This document shows positions 33,049 to 41,520 of a stretch of 64,000 bases of DNA, piece after piece. Both the position numbers and the translations under genes were made by a program. This stretch comes from Azospirillum sp. (GTDB lineage Bacteria > Pseudomonadota > Alphaproteobacteria > Azospirillales > Azospirillaceae). A model generated the notes under the pieces. The model was not told where the DNA came from. It saw nothing but the letters and a program-made list of their open reading frames with translations, and did no database searches. The DNA is taken from the NCBI GenBank assembly GCA_016124535.1, contig WGNK01000003.1, forward strand, positions 412,001-476,000, given 5' to 3'. The stretch's first letter is position 1, and each line of letters begins with the position of its first letter.

Positions 33049-34470
33049 TCATTCATCGTTCGGGAGGAATTCCGCAATCGGCTCTCGCCGGCCCTTTTCG
33101 TGGCGGAAGGTCAGCGTCACGCAGAGGCCCGGAAAATTGTCGCCGAGCGTGAGCTGGGCGCCGTGCAATTGGGCCACCGCATCGACCAGGCTGAGGCCGA
33201 GCCCGTTGCCGGGCGTGGCGCGGCTGGCATCGAGCCTGACGAAGCGCTGGAGCACGCGCTCGCGTTCCTCGGCCGGGATCCCCGGCCCGTTGTCGGCGAT
33301 GATGATGCGGGGGCCGTTCGATTCGTCTGCGGCGGACACCTTTACCGCCACCCTGCCATCGGGCGGGGTGTATTTGATGGCGTTGTCGATCAGGTTGACC
33401 AGAGCCTGGGACAGCAATTGGGGATTGCCGACCGCGTGGCACGGGCCGGATGGGATCTCCAGAATCAGTGCCACGCCTTTGTCGGCGGCCACCGGTTCGA
33501 ACAGGTCGACGGCGCGGGCAGCCTTGCGCGCCAGGTCGACCTCGGCGAAATCGGCTTCGGTCAGGCTCTCGACCTCGGCGATCGCGAGCAGGGCGGTGAA
33601 GATCGCGAGCAAGCGGTCGGCATCGGCGATGGTCTGCTCGAGCACGGCGTGGCACGAGGCCACGTCGGTGGATTCGATCAGCGCCAGTTCCAGGCGGGAC
33701 CGCAGCCGGGTCAGCGGCGTGCGCAGATCGTGGGCGACACCTTCGGTAACCAGGCGCAGTCCGCCCATCAACTGACCGATCCGGTCGAGCATGGCGTTGA
33801 GGCGGGCGGCCAATTGGTCGAACTCGTCACCGCTGCCGGACAAGGGAACCCGCTCCAGAAGATTGCCCTGGGTGATCCGCTCGGTGGTCTGGTTGATCAG
33901 ATCGATCCGTTTCAGCATGTGGCGGGCGATCAGCAAACCGCCGACGATGCCCAGTGCCAGGGTGAAGCCGAGCGCCCACAGCAGGGCGGCCTCGATCAGG
34001 CTGCGGAAATCATCCCGCTCGTAAGTGTCGCGGCCGACCAGCAAGTGATAGCCGCCGTCGAGATCGACCGCGGCGGCGCGGGCGGAATGCGGCCGGCCGG
34101 ATTCGTCGCGGGTATCCTCGATCCGGAAATCGATCTTGGCGCCGGTTTCGGTCAGGGAATCGGGCCAGCGGTTGATGTTGCCGGCAATCCGCGCCAGGGT
34201 CGGCGACGCCAGCAGGTAGATGGTGTCGGTGCGGGGGACGCCGGCGCGGTCCTCGATCACCGGAACCAGCCCGGCCAGGCCATGGCGGCGGTATTCTTCC
34301 GCCAGACTCTCCAACTCTGCCGAAATCGTGCGGTCGGTCCGATGATCGAGGATACCAGCGGTAAACCAATAGACCAGGCCCAAGATTACAACCACCGATA
34401 GCCCAAACAGGACCAGATAGACCACGACCAGCCGAAATGTTGTGGTACCGATTAGTTTGAGTTCAGGCAT
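33049..34470 (-). CDS. Sensor histidine kinase
   Basis: A 473-residue membrane kinase. Two transmembrane helices (about 15-38 and 170-195) flank a periplasmic sensor domain of about 130 residues. A HAMP domain follows, then HisKA with VAHDLRTPLTRLRSR, and an HATPase domain with NLIDNAIKYTPPDG, IIIADNGPGIP and GNGLGLSLV. It probably phosphorylates the OmpR-type regulator encoded divergently at 34886. The ATG at 34470 was chosen because MPELKL lies just before the first membrane helix. Confidence 0.9.
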   Translation of the reverse strand: MPELKLIGTTTFRLVVVYLVLFGLSVVVILGLVYWFTAGILDHRTDRTISAELESLAEEYRRHGLAGLVPVIEDRAGVPRTDTIYLLASPTLARIAGNINRWPDSLTETGAKIDFRIEDTRDESGRPHSARAAAVDLDGGYHLLVGRDTYERDDFRSLIEAALLWALGFTLALGIVGGLLIARHMLKRIDLINQTTERITQGNLLERVPLSGSGDEFDQLAARLNAMLDRIGQLMGGLRLVTEGVAHDLRTPLTRLRSRLELALIESTDVASCHAVLEQTIADADRLLAIFTALLAIAEVESLTEADFAEVDLARKAARAVDLFEPVAADKGVALILEIPSGPCHAVGNPQLLSQALVNLIDNAIKYTPPDGRVAVKVSAADESNGPRIIIADNGPGIPAEERERVLQRFVRLDASRATPGNGLGLSLVDAVAQLHGAQLTLGDNFPGLCVTLTFRHEKGRREPIAEFLPNDE

Positions 34471-34885
34471 CGCTGTCGGCCTTCTTCGGCTGCTGCGGTG
34501 CCGGGCTGACACCTGTTGCGCTGAATAGGCCCCGGTCCTGGTGGAGTCATTCGGCAATTCGATCATGAAAATTCCTTCACCCAGGTGTCAGCCCTACGCA
34601 AGGTTGACCGGACTATCCTTCACGCTCAACCGGGGCCTTCGGCGTTGCCGCCGATGGCAAAAAGGGGGGGGAGGGTTTATGATCAAGCCATCGACGACCG
34701 CGCCATTGCTCAGTGTGCCGTCCCACGGCGGGGCGCCGGTCGCCGGGCCGGCAGTTTTTGGGTCTGCATTCGTTGGGTCGGCAAACAGCGGGCCGTCCGT
34801 CAGCGAGCCCGCCCCCAGCGGAGCCGCCGTCGCCGGAATGGTCCAGACCGGGCCGACAGTGTCGGGCATCGGGGCATCGGGGGCC

Positions 34886-35587
34886 ATGAAGATCCTGGTC
34901 ATCGAGGATGATCTGCAGGCCGCCGCCTATATGGTCAAGGCGCTGAAGGAAAGCGGTCACGTCGTCGACCATGCCGGCGACGGCAAACACGGCCTGTTTC
35001 TGGCCGGCAGCGAATCCTATGACGTGCTGATCGTCGATCGCATGCTGCCCGGACGCGACGGTTTGTCGGTGGTCGAACTGCTGCGCGGCGCCGGTGTCGT
35101 CACGCCGGTGCTGTTCCTCAGCGCTTTGGGCAGCGTCGACGACCGGGTACGCGGGCTGCGGGCGGGCGGCGACGACTATCTGACCAAGCCCTACGCTTTT
35201 GCCGAGCTGCTGGCGCGGGTCGAGGTGCTGGGCCGGCGCCGGTCGCCCCAAGCGGTGCCGGTTACCCGGATCAAGGTCGGGGATCTGGACATGGATCTGC
35301 TGGCCCGCCAGGTCTGGCGTGCCGGCAAGGCGGTCGACCTGCTGCCGCGCGAATTCAAGCTGCTTGAATACCTGATGCGCAATGCCGGGCATGTGGTCAC
35401 TCGGACGATGCTGCTGGAAAACGTCTGGGATTACCATTTCGATCCCCAGACCAACGTCATTGATGTCCATATCGCCCGGCTGCGGCAAAAGATCGACCGC
35501 GACTTCGACATTCCCCTGATCCACACCGTACGCGGGGCGGGCTATAGCCTGCGGCCGCCGTCGGCGACCAAATCATCGAACGGCTGA
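34886..35587 (+). CDS. OmpR-family response regulator
   Basis: A 233-residue regulator: a receiver with EDD at the start, Asp 51 (VDRMLPGRDG), Thr/Ser switch and Lys in DDYLTKPY, then a winged-helix DNA-binding domain ending IDVHIARLRQKIDRDF and GAGYSL. It pairs with the divergent kinase at 33049-34470. Start choice is uncertain: an in-frame ATG at 34679, with a much stronger GGGGGGAGGG before it, would add 69 residues of a Gly/Ser/Ala/Pro pentad repeat. The ATG at 34886 was kept because it matches the usual family start. Confidence 0.9.
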   Translation: MKILVIEDDLQAAAYMVKALKESGHVVDHAGDGKHGLFLAGSESYDVLIVDRMLPGRDGLSVVELLRGAGVVTPVLFLSALGSVDDRVRGLRAGGDDYLTKPYAFAELLARVEVLGRRRSPQAVPVTRIKVGDLDMDLLARQVWRAGKAVDLLPREFKLLEYLMRNAGHVVTRTMLLENVWDYHFDPQTNVIDVHIARLRQKIDRDFDIPLIHTVRGAGYSLRPPSATKSSNG

Positions 35588-35880
35588 CCAGACAGCCTTG
35601 CCGATCGGTGCGCCCAAGGCAATGCCGCTGGGCACCCGGTCGGGGTTCGAATGCGGCATGGCTGTTGCGCCGGTGCGACGGGATGGTCGCGCCGTCAGCG
35701 GATCGATAGACGCCAAGCGAGATCCAGAGGAACGGATCGGGTCCAAGGTCCCGCAGACGCCATTACCCGGCACCTGCTGCGGTGGAGCCGCTCGGCACAG
35801 GGCCCGCCCCAGGGTACGGACCGAGGGAGGCGGGCCCAGGGAAGTGGGCCCCGGGGAAGTGGCCCGAGAGACGCGGGCCG
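35588..35880. other. Non-coding GC-rich region with 15-bp periodicity and hairpin
   Basis: No gene is supported here. From about 35795 to 35875 the sequence is made of degenerate repeats; GGGAAGT recurs exactly 15 bases apart (35839 and 35854). GGGCCCA-GGGAAG-TGGGCCC at 35832-35851 forms a 7-bp stem about 30 bases after the stop of the minus-strand Cys-rich gene and may end its transcript, though no T-run is present. Confidence 0.5.
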
Positions 35881-36255
35881 CTAGTCGCGGACGCGGACCA
35901 GGAAGGCCTTGCAGCCGGCGGTCAGCAGCATGCGGTTCTGGGTCAGGCAGGTGGCGAGCGCACCGGAGCCCGGCTTCACCGAGCGGCAGTTGAGCACGAT
36001 GTCGGCGCCGCAGCCGGCAACCGGCTTGCAGGTCTCCGACAGCTTGGCGGCGTTGCGGCGCAAACAGGCGTCCAGCTTGCCGGCTTCCTGGGGCAGGTCG
36101 GCACACAGGCTCTCGACGTCGGAGGCGCAGGGCGTGACGTATTCGGCCTCGGTGGCCGGCGGGGTCGCCTCTGCCGGGGCGGCAGGCTGCTGTGCCCCGG
36201 CCGGAACGGCGATCGCGGCGGCCAGCAGGAGGGTCAGGGCAAAAATCGAGCGCAT
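35881..36255 (-). CDS. Secreted cysteine-rich repeat protein
   Basis: A 124-residue exported protein. A signal peptide covers residues 1-21 (MRSIFALTLLLAAAIAVPAG). After a Pro/Ala linker come two Cys-rich units of the type seen in the eukaryote-like cysteine-rich repeat family (PF00839 style): CASDVESLCADLPQEAGKL-ACLRRNAAKLSETC, then a second C-x-C-x-C set. An upstream in-frame ATG three codons earlier is possible. Related bacterial proteins are periplasmic and uncharacterised. The function is unknown. Confidence 0.7.
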   Translation of the reverse strand: MRSIFALTLLLAAAIAVPAGAQQPAAPAEATPPATEAEYVTPCASDVESLCADLPQEAGKLDACLRRNAAKLSETCKPVAGCGADIVLNCRSVKPGSGALATCLTQNRMLLTAGCKAFLVRVRD

Positions 36256-36328
36256 CGTGCACATCCCTTGGAGTTCCGATCGGCCACGTCACTATGCCCC
36301 AGCCGGGGGCGCCACGCCAGCGCCTCGG

Positions 36329-37456
36329 TTACCAGTTGATCCGGGGCAACGGCATGATTTTGAACGGACCCAGCCACAGCGCGTGTTGCCGCAGCGCCAA
36401 GGGCAGTCGCACCGGCGCGGCACCCGTCGGCGATGCCGCGTCGGGGCGGTCGGCGCCGCGCGCACCCAGTGTCAACGCGGTCAGGAACGAGCGGGCGAGG
36501 CGTGCTTCCTTCTCCCGCAGCAGGCCGGCGGCAACCAATGCGTCGACTGCCTCCAGCGCTCCGGCAACATCAGCGCTCAGCAGCCCGGTCGGCTGCAACT
36601 CCTGATCGAGCGCTAACGAACCCGAAACCGTCATCGACAGCGGTCCCCAGATCAGGCGGAGCGACTCGATATCGATGGTTCCGCCCCGGCCGCGCCAACC
36701 CTCGAGTGCCGCAGGCGCCAGGCCGGCCAGGTAGCCGTGCTGCAGGCCCTGAAACGCGATGGTCTGGATGCGCGGGCCGAACGGTCCACGATAGCCGACC
36801 GGCATCTCCAGATCCGTGAGTGCCGCGCGATAGTTCAGGACCTGGTCGGCCGGCACCTTCGGTCCGGCATCGGCCTGCTTGAACGCGGCGTCGAATCCGG
36901 CGATCGTCAGGACGGCATCGCCCAGGCCAAGCGTCGGCAGCGTGGCGGTAACCCCGCCCAATCGCACCAGACCCTCGACCAAGCCGCCGGTGAGCGCAAA
37001 GTCAGCGCGGCCCGAGCCGCTGCGGGCGGTGATCAGCACGGGCGGGCGGTCAGGCGGAGAAATCACGATCTGCTGGGTTCCGACCAGGCGAAACGCCGGC
37101 CGGGTGACGTGCCAGGGCGGCGCCTCGGCGATCAGCCCGTCACCGCGCCAGGCCGCGCCATCGCTGCGGGTCAGCGAGAACGCACCGACCGTGGCGCGCA
37201 GCGACAGGGGAAAGCCATCGAGGCCAAGGCTCTGCAGCGCGACGGTGCCGCCCAGGGCGCGTTCCGCCGCCGCCCATTCGGCGACCGCCCGTTCGACCGT
37301 CCGTGCCGCCAGCCACCACCAGCCGATATAGCCGCCGCCGGCGACCGCGACGACGCTGGCGCCGGCCAGCATCGCGCGGCGGTGACGCGCCGTCCAGCCC
37401 GCCCAGCGGACCAGGCCGGCGCCGATCGCGACGGCAATGCGGCGGAGCCGTTCCAT
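36329..37456 (-). CDS. DUF2125 domain protein
   Basis: A 375-residue protein with an N-terminal membrane anchor (about residues 28-50) and a large periplasmic part. The pattern GGTVALQSLGLDGFPLSLRA and repeated beta-strand units such as WHVTRPAFRLVGTQQIVISPP agree with DUF2125, a family widespread in alphaproteobacteria whose fold resembles repeated beta-sheet lipid-transport proteins. The start at 37456 was preferred over upstream GTGs. It is divergent from the ZntB-like gene. Confidence 0.8.
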   Translation of the reverse strand: MERLRRIAVAIGAGLVRWAGWTARHRRAMLAGASVVAVAGGGYIGWWWLAARTVERAVAEWAAAERALGGTVALQSLGLDGFPLSLRATVGAFSLTRSDGAAWRGDGLIAEAPPWHVTRPAFRLVGTQQIVISPPDRPPVLITARSGSGRADFALTGGLVEGLVRLGGVTATLPTLGLGDAVLTIAGFDAAFKQADAGPKVPADQVLNYRAALTDLEMPVGYRGPFGPRIQTIAFQGLQHGYLAGLAPAALEGWRGRGGTIDIESLRLIWGPLSMTVSGSLALDQELQPTGLLSADVAGALEAVDALVAAGLLREKEARLARSFLTALTLGARGADRPDAASPTGAAPVRLPLALRQHALWLGPFKIMPLPRINW

Positions 37457-37577
37457 ACGCTTCACCCGAGCTTGCCCTGCCCCGGCCTTGTGCTTCACGG
37501 GGACTGGAGCGTAGAAACCGGATGCTTCGTCCGCTTGTCAAGTTCGGCGACCCCTCCAGCGCTCATCGGTCCGGCCC

Positions 37578-38603
37578 ATGGAAACACTGCCGCTGTTGGA
37601 ACCAGGCCAGGAACCCGGACTGCGTTTTGCCTGCGTCATCGACGGCAAGGGCGGCGCGGTCGAGCATCCTTGGGCCGAAATCGACGGCTGGCGCCCCGAT
37701 CAGGGCGTGCTGTGGATTCACCTGGAGCGCGATCACCCGGCAGCACAGGAGTGGATGCGCAACCACAGCGGCATCGACCCGGTGATCGCCGAAGCCCTGA
37801 TCGCCGAGGAGTCCCGGCCGCGGGTCGAGAGCTGCGACGATGCCCTGCTGATCGTGCTGCGCGGCATCTGCAAGATCAGGGCGGGCGTTGAATCCGAACT
37901 CGGGACCGAGGGTTGCGACCTGGTGCCAATCCATATCTGGATCGACGGCCATCGCGTGATCAGCCTGCGCGATTGCGACCATCAGCTGACCGCCCTGCGC
38001 GATATCCGCAATGCCTATGCTGTGGGCAAGGGGCCGTGCCGGCAGGGCGAGCTGCTGGTCCAGATCGCCGACAAGATCGTCAAGGACCTGGAACCGGTGC
38101 TCGACGACATGGACGAGGAGGTCGACCGCCTGGAAGACCATCTGCTCGACCCCGACGAAGGCAGCGTGCGCTTCCAGCTGAGCAATCTGCGCCGGCGTTC
38201 GATCCATCTGCGGCGCTATCTGGCGCCCCAGCGCGACGCGCTCAACCGGCTGCAGCACGAAGACCCGAGCTGGCTGACCGAGCGCGACAAGGTGCGGCTG
38301 CGCGAGGTCACCGACAAGGTGCTGCGCTTCATCGAATACCTCGATTCGATCCGCGACCGCTCGACCATCCTGCACGAGGACATGACCGGCCTGATCACCG
38401 AGCGGATTGCCCGCACCTCCAACCGCCTGACCGCATTGGCCGCTTTGCTGTTGCCGCCCAGCCTGATCGCCGGGCTGTTGGGCATGAATGTCGGCGGCAT
38501 CCCCGGCGCCGCCGACCCGATCGCCTTCATCATCGTCGTTGTCGTCGTCGTCGTGTTGACGCTCGGCATCCTGTGGGGCCTGCGCCGCCTCGATTGGCTG
38601 TAA
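37578..38603 (+). CDS. zntB: ZntB-like CorA-family zinc transporter
   Basis: A 341-residue CorA superfamily transporter. The cytoplasmic N-terminal domain (about 1-275) has the ZntB features WIHLERDHPAAQEW and ALIAEESRPRVE. Two C-terminal transmembrane helices are separated by GMNVGGIPG, where ZntB has GMNVGGIP and CorA has GMN with a different loop. ZntB imports zinc with protons in recent work; the direction was earlier described as efflux. A long Ile/Val run follows in the last helix. Confidence 0.88.
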   Translation: METLPLLEPGQEPGLRFACVIDGKGGAVEHPWAEIDGWRPDQGVLWIHLERDHPAAQEWMRNHSGIDPVIAEALIAEESRPRVESCDDALLIVLRGICKIRAGVESELGTEGCDLVPIHIWIDGHRVISLRDCDHQLTALRDIRNAYAVGKGPCRQGELLVQIADKIVKDLEPVLDDMDEEVDRLEDHLLDPDEGSVRFQLSNLRRRSIHLRRYLAPQRDALNRLQHEDPSWLTERDKVRLREVTDKVLRFIEYLDSIRDRSTILHEDMTGLITERIARTSNRLTALAALLLPPSLIAGLLGMNVGGIPGAADPIAFIIVVVVVVVLTLGILWGLRRLDWL

Positions 38604-38617
38604 AGGAAACCTGGCCG

Positions 38618-40291
38618 ATGCCGTCCCCACCCACGCCACTGCCCCAGACGCCCGGCCAGATCCCGCCGGTCTTGCTGTCCGTTGAGGATCTGGCGGTCGA
38701 GTTCCGCAGCGGGGACAGACATGTCCAGGCGGTGCGCGGCATCTCGTTCGATCTGGCCGCGGGCGAGACCGTGGCGCTGGTCGGCGAGTCGGGATCCGGC
38801 AAGTCGGTCAGCGCCTTGTCGATCCTGCAGCTGCTGCCTTATCCGGTCGCCCGCCATCCCTCGGGCAGCATAAGGTTCAAGGGTGCCGAACTGGTCGGAG
38901 CGCCCGAGCCGGTGCTGCGACAGGTCCGCGGCGATCGTATCGCCATGGTGTTCCAGGAGCCGATGACCTCGCTCAACCCGCTGCACTCGGTCGAGCGTCA
39001 GATCAACGAGACGCTCACCCTGCATAAGGGGCTGGGCCGGACCGCGGCCCGGGCGCGTACGCTGGAACTGCTTCGACTGGTTGGTTTGGGCGACGCCGAA
39101 AACCGGCTTGGCGCCTTTCCCCACGAATTGTCGGGCGGCCAGCGCCAGCGGGTGATGATTGCGATGGCCCTGGCCAACGAGCCCGACATTCTGATCGCCG
39201 ACGAGCCGACCACGGCGCTCGACGTCACGATCCAGGCACAGATCCTGGCCCTGCTCAAGGACCTGCAGCGGCGTTTCGGCATGGCGCTGCTGCTGATCAC
39301 CCATGATCTCGGCATCGTGCGCAAAATGGCCGACCGGGTCTGCGTGATGTCCCACGGCCGGATCGTCGAGCAGGCCGCGGTCGAAGCGGTGTTCGCGGCA
39401 CCACAGCACCCCTATACCCGCCAGTTGCTCGAGGCCGAACCCAAGGGCAACCCGGCGCCGCCGCCGGCCGACGCGGCTGAGGTGCTCGCCGCCGACGATG
39501 TCAAGGTGCATTTCCCGATCAAGCAGGGAATTCTGCGCCGCACCGTCGATTACATCCGGGCGGTCGATGGCATCTCGCTACGGGTCCGCGAAGGCCACAC
39601 GCTGGGCGTGGTCGGCGAGTCGGGCTCCGGCAAAACCACGCTCGGCCTGGCGCTGTTGCGGCTGACCGCCAGCCAGGGCGCCATCCGCTTCGATGGCACG
39701 GCGATTCAGGGGTGGCAGTCGCGGCAGATGCGGCCGTTGCGCCGACAGATGCAGGTGGTGTTCCAGGACCCCTATGGCTCGCTCAGTCCACGCCTGACGG
39801 TGGGGCAGATCGTCGAGGAGGGGTTGCGCATCCACCGCATCGGCCGTGGCCGCAGCGAGCGGGAAGCACTCATTCTTAGCACGCTGTCGGAGGTCGGGCT
39901 CGACGAACCGGGTGTTCTCGACCGCTATCCCCATGAATTCTCAGGTGGCCAGCGCCAGCGTATCGCGATCGCCCGCGCCCTGGTGCTCAAGCCGCGCTTC
40001 GTCGTGCTCGACGAGCCGACCTCGGCGCTCGACATGTCGGTCCAGGCCCAGATCGTCGACCTGTTGCGCGAATTGCAGGTGCGCCACCGGCTGGCCTATT
40101 TGTTCATCAGCCACGACCTCAAGGTGGTGCGCGCGCTGTCCAACGATGTGATCGTGATGAAGAACGGCCGGGTCGTCGAAGCCGGACCGACCAGCCAGAT
40201 TTTCGAAGCCCCGCGCCAGGACTATACCAAGGCGCTGATCGCGGCCGCGCTCAATCTTGAGGCGATCGAGACCGGCGTCGTCCGAACCTGA
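38618..40291 (+). CDS. yejF: Fused dipeptide/microcin-type ABC ATPase (YejF-like)
   Basis: A 557-residue protein with two complete ABC domains, about 20-270 and 290-550. Each has Walker A (GESGSGKS), signature (LSGGQRQRVMIA and FSGGQRQRIAIA), Walker B (IADEPTTALD and VLDEPTSALD) and H-loop. The tandem form is like YejF/NikDE-type oligopeptide importers. No permease or binding-protein genes are next to it, so it must work with partners elsewhere. AAAGGAAA precedes the ATG, 14 bases after zntB. Confidence 0.88.
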   Translation: MPSPPTPLPQTPGQIPPVLLSVEDLAVEFRSGDRHVQAVRGISFDLAAGETVALVGESGSGKSVSALSILQLLPYPVARHPSGSIRFKGAELVGAPEPVLRQVRGDRIAMVFQEPMTSLNPLHSVERQINETLTLHKGLGRTAARARTLELLRLVGLGDAENRLGAFPHELSGGQRQRVMIAMALANEPDILIADEPTTALDVTIQAQILALLKDLQRRFGMALLLITHDLGIVRKMADRVCVMSHGRIVEQAAVEAVFAAPQHPYTRQLLEAEPKGNPAPPPADAAEVLAADDVKVHFPIKQGILRRTVDYIRAVDGISLRVREGHTLGVVGESGSGKTTLGLALLRLTASQGAIRFDGTAIQGWQSRQMRPLRRQMQVVFQDPYGSLSPRLTVGQIVEEGLRIHRIGRGRSEREALILSTLSEVGLDEPGVLDRYPHEFSGGQRQRIAIARALVLKPRFVVLDEPTSALDMSVQAQIVDLLRELQVRHRLAYLFISHDLKVVRALSNDVIVMKNGRVVEAGPTSQIFEAPRQDYTKALIAAALNLEAIETGVVRT

Positions 40292-40320
40292 CCTTGCCGC
40301 CACCCTCGTCTCGCCGATCC

Positions 40321-40348
40321 TTGACAGGGTAAGGCCGGCGCCCATAGT
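40321..40348 (+). promoter_or_regulatory. Candidate promoter of TPR gene
   Basis: TTGACA at 40321-40326, a 16-base spacer and CATAGT at 40343-40348 form a plausible sigma70 promoter about 75 bases before the TPR protein start. Confidence 0.5.
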
Positions 40349-40423
40349 CATCTGGTCGCATTTGCAAACTGATCGCAGGGATCAACCCGGTGCGACGGCT
40401 TGCAGGCGTGAGGGAGGAAGGGC

Positions 40424-41503
40424 ATGGAGTTCCTGCTGGGTCCGGCGGCCCTGGTCGCCGGTTTCGTCGGCATCTCGCTGTGGCTGCCGACAGACGACGT
40501 CGTATTTAACCAAATCAGCGTCCCCGCCGCTTACCAGGACCTGGGCTATTCCGGTTCGGTGGTGACCACCTTGCTCAGCGAGGACATTCGCGAGATCGAC
40601 CGGCTGGCGGGATCCAATGCGGTCGAGGACAACGAGGTCGATACCCAGATCGAAGAACTCGAAGACTATTTCGAGGTCGCCAAGCCGGTGACCCTGGTCA
40701 GCGGCCTGATCAAGCGGGACGTGATGGGCGATCGGCCCCACCGGGTCGGCGGGCAGATCACCGATGACGGCGACAGTTACACCTTCGAACTACGGGTCGT
40801 TCTGCGCGACGGCACTCCGTCGAGCAGCCTGATCCGCCAGAAAAAGGCCGACGCAAATATTCGCCAGATGATTCGGCAAGCGGCCGAGGCCGCGACCAAG
40901 GCGGTCGATCCCTATACCCTGGCGGCCTACTACTACTACGTTGAGAAACCGCAGAAGGTATTCGCCAAGACGGTCGAAACCCTGCTCTACTGCATCGGCC
41001 GCCTGAAACCCGAGGAACGTCACCAGCCCTATAACCTGTGGGGCCGGATCCTGCTGGCCAAGGGCGACTCCACCCAGGCAATCGATAAATTCAAGAAATC
41101 GCTCGAACTCAAACCCGAATTTTCGCCTGCTTGGCTGAATTGGGGCATCGCCTTGGCCGAGCAAAAGCAATACGACCAGGCGGTCGAAAAATTCCAGCAG
41201 GCGCTGGCGGCCAATTCGAACTTCGCACCGGCCTATAGCGAGTGGGGCGCCATGCTTGCCGAGCAGGGAAAACACGACGAGGCGATCGCAAAATTCCAGA
41301 AGGCGGCCACGGCCGACCCGGCTTTTGACGACGTCCACGCGCGTTGGGGCGATCTGCTGGTCAAGCTCAACCGCCACCAGGAGGCCTTCGTCCAGTACAG
41401 CCAGGCCCTGGCGCTCGATCCCGACGACCCGATCTACGCCGAGCGGGTGCGCGAGACCTTGCGCCTGATCAACCCGGCGACCGCGGCGCTGGTCGGAAAA
41501 TAG
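40424..41503 (+). CDS. TPR-repeat protein with novel N-terminal domain
   Basis: A 359-residue protein. Residues 1-20 are a hydrophobic segment that may anchor it to the membrane. Residues 25-180 form an unrecognised alpha/beta domain (VFNQISVPAAYQDLGYSG, then a beta-rich part DDGDSYTFELRVVLRDG and a YYYY cluster). From about 195 there are four TPR units, including PAWLNWGIALAEQKQYDQAV and PAYSEWGAMLAEQGKHDEAI. Codon use is less GC-biased than in neighbours. It probably mediates protein contacts at the membrane; the partner is unknown. The ATG has GAGGGAAGG upstream. Confidence 0.75.
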   Translation: MEFLLGPAALVAGFVGISLWLPTDDVVFNQISVPAAYQDLGYSGSVVTTLLSEDIREIDRLAGSNAVEDNEVDTQIEELEDYFEVAKPVTLVSGLIKRDVMGDRPHRVGGQITDDGDSYTFELRVVLRDGTPSSSLIRQKKADANIRQMIRQAAEAATKAVDPYTLAAYYYYVEKPQKVFAKTVETLLYCIGRLKPEERHQPYNLWGRILLAKGDSTQAIDKFKKSLELKPEFSPAWLNWGIALAEQKQYDQAVEKFQQALAANSNFAPAYSEWGAMLAEQGKHDEAIAKFQKAATADPAFDDVHARWGDLLVKLNRHQEAFVQYSQALALDPDDPIYAERVRETLRLINPATAALVGK

Positions 41504-41520
41504 CGGCAGAACCGCAAACG

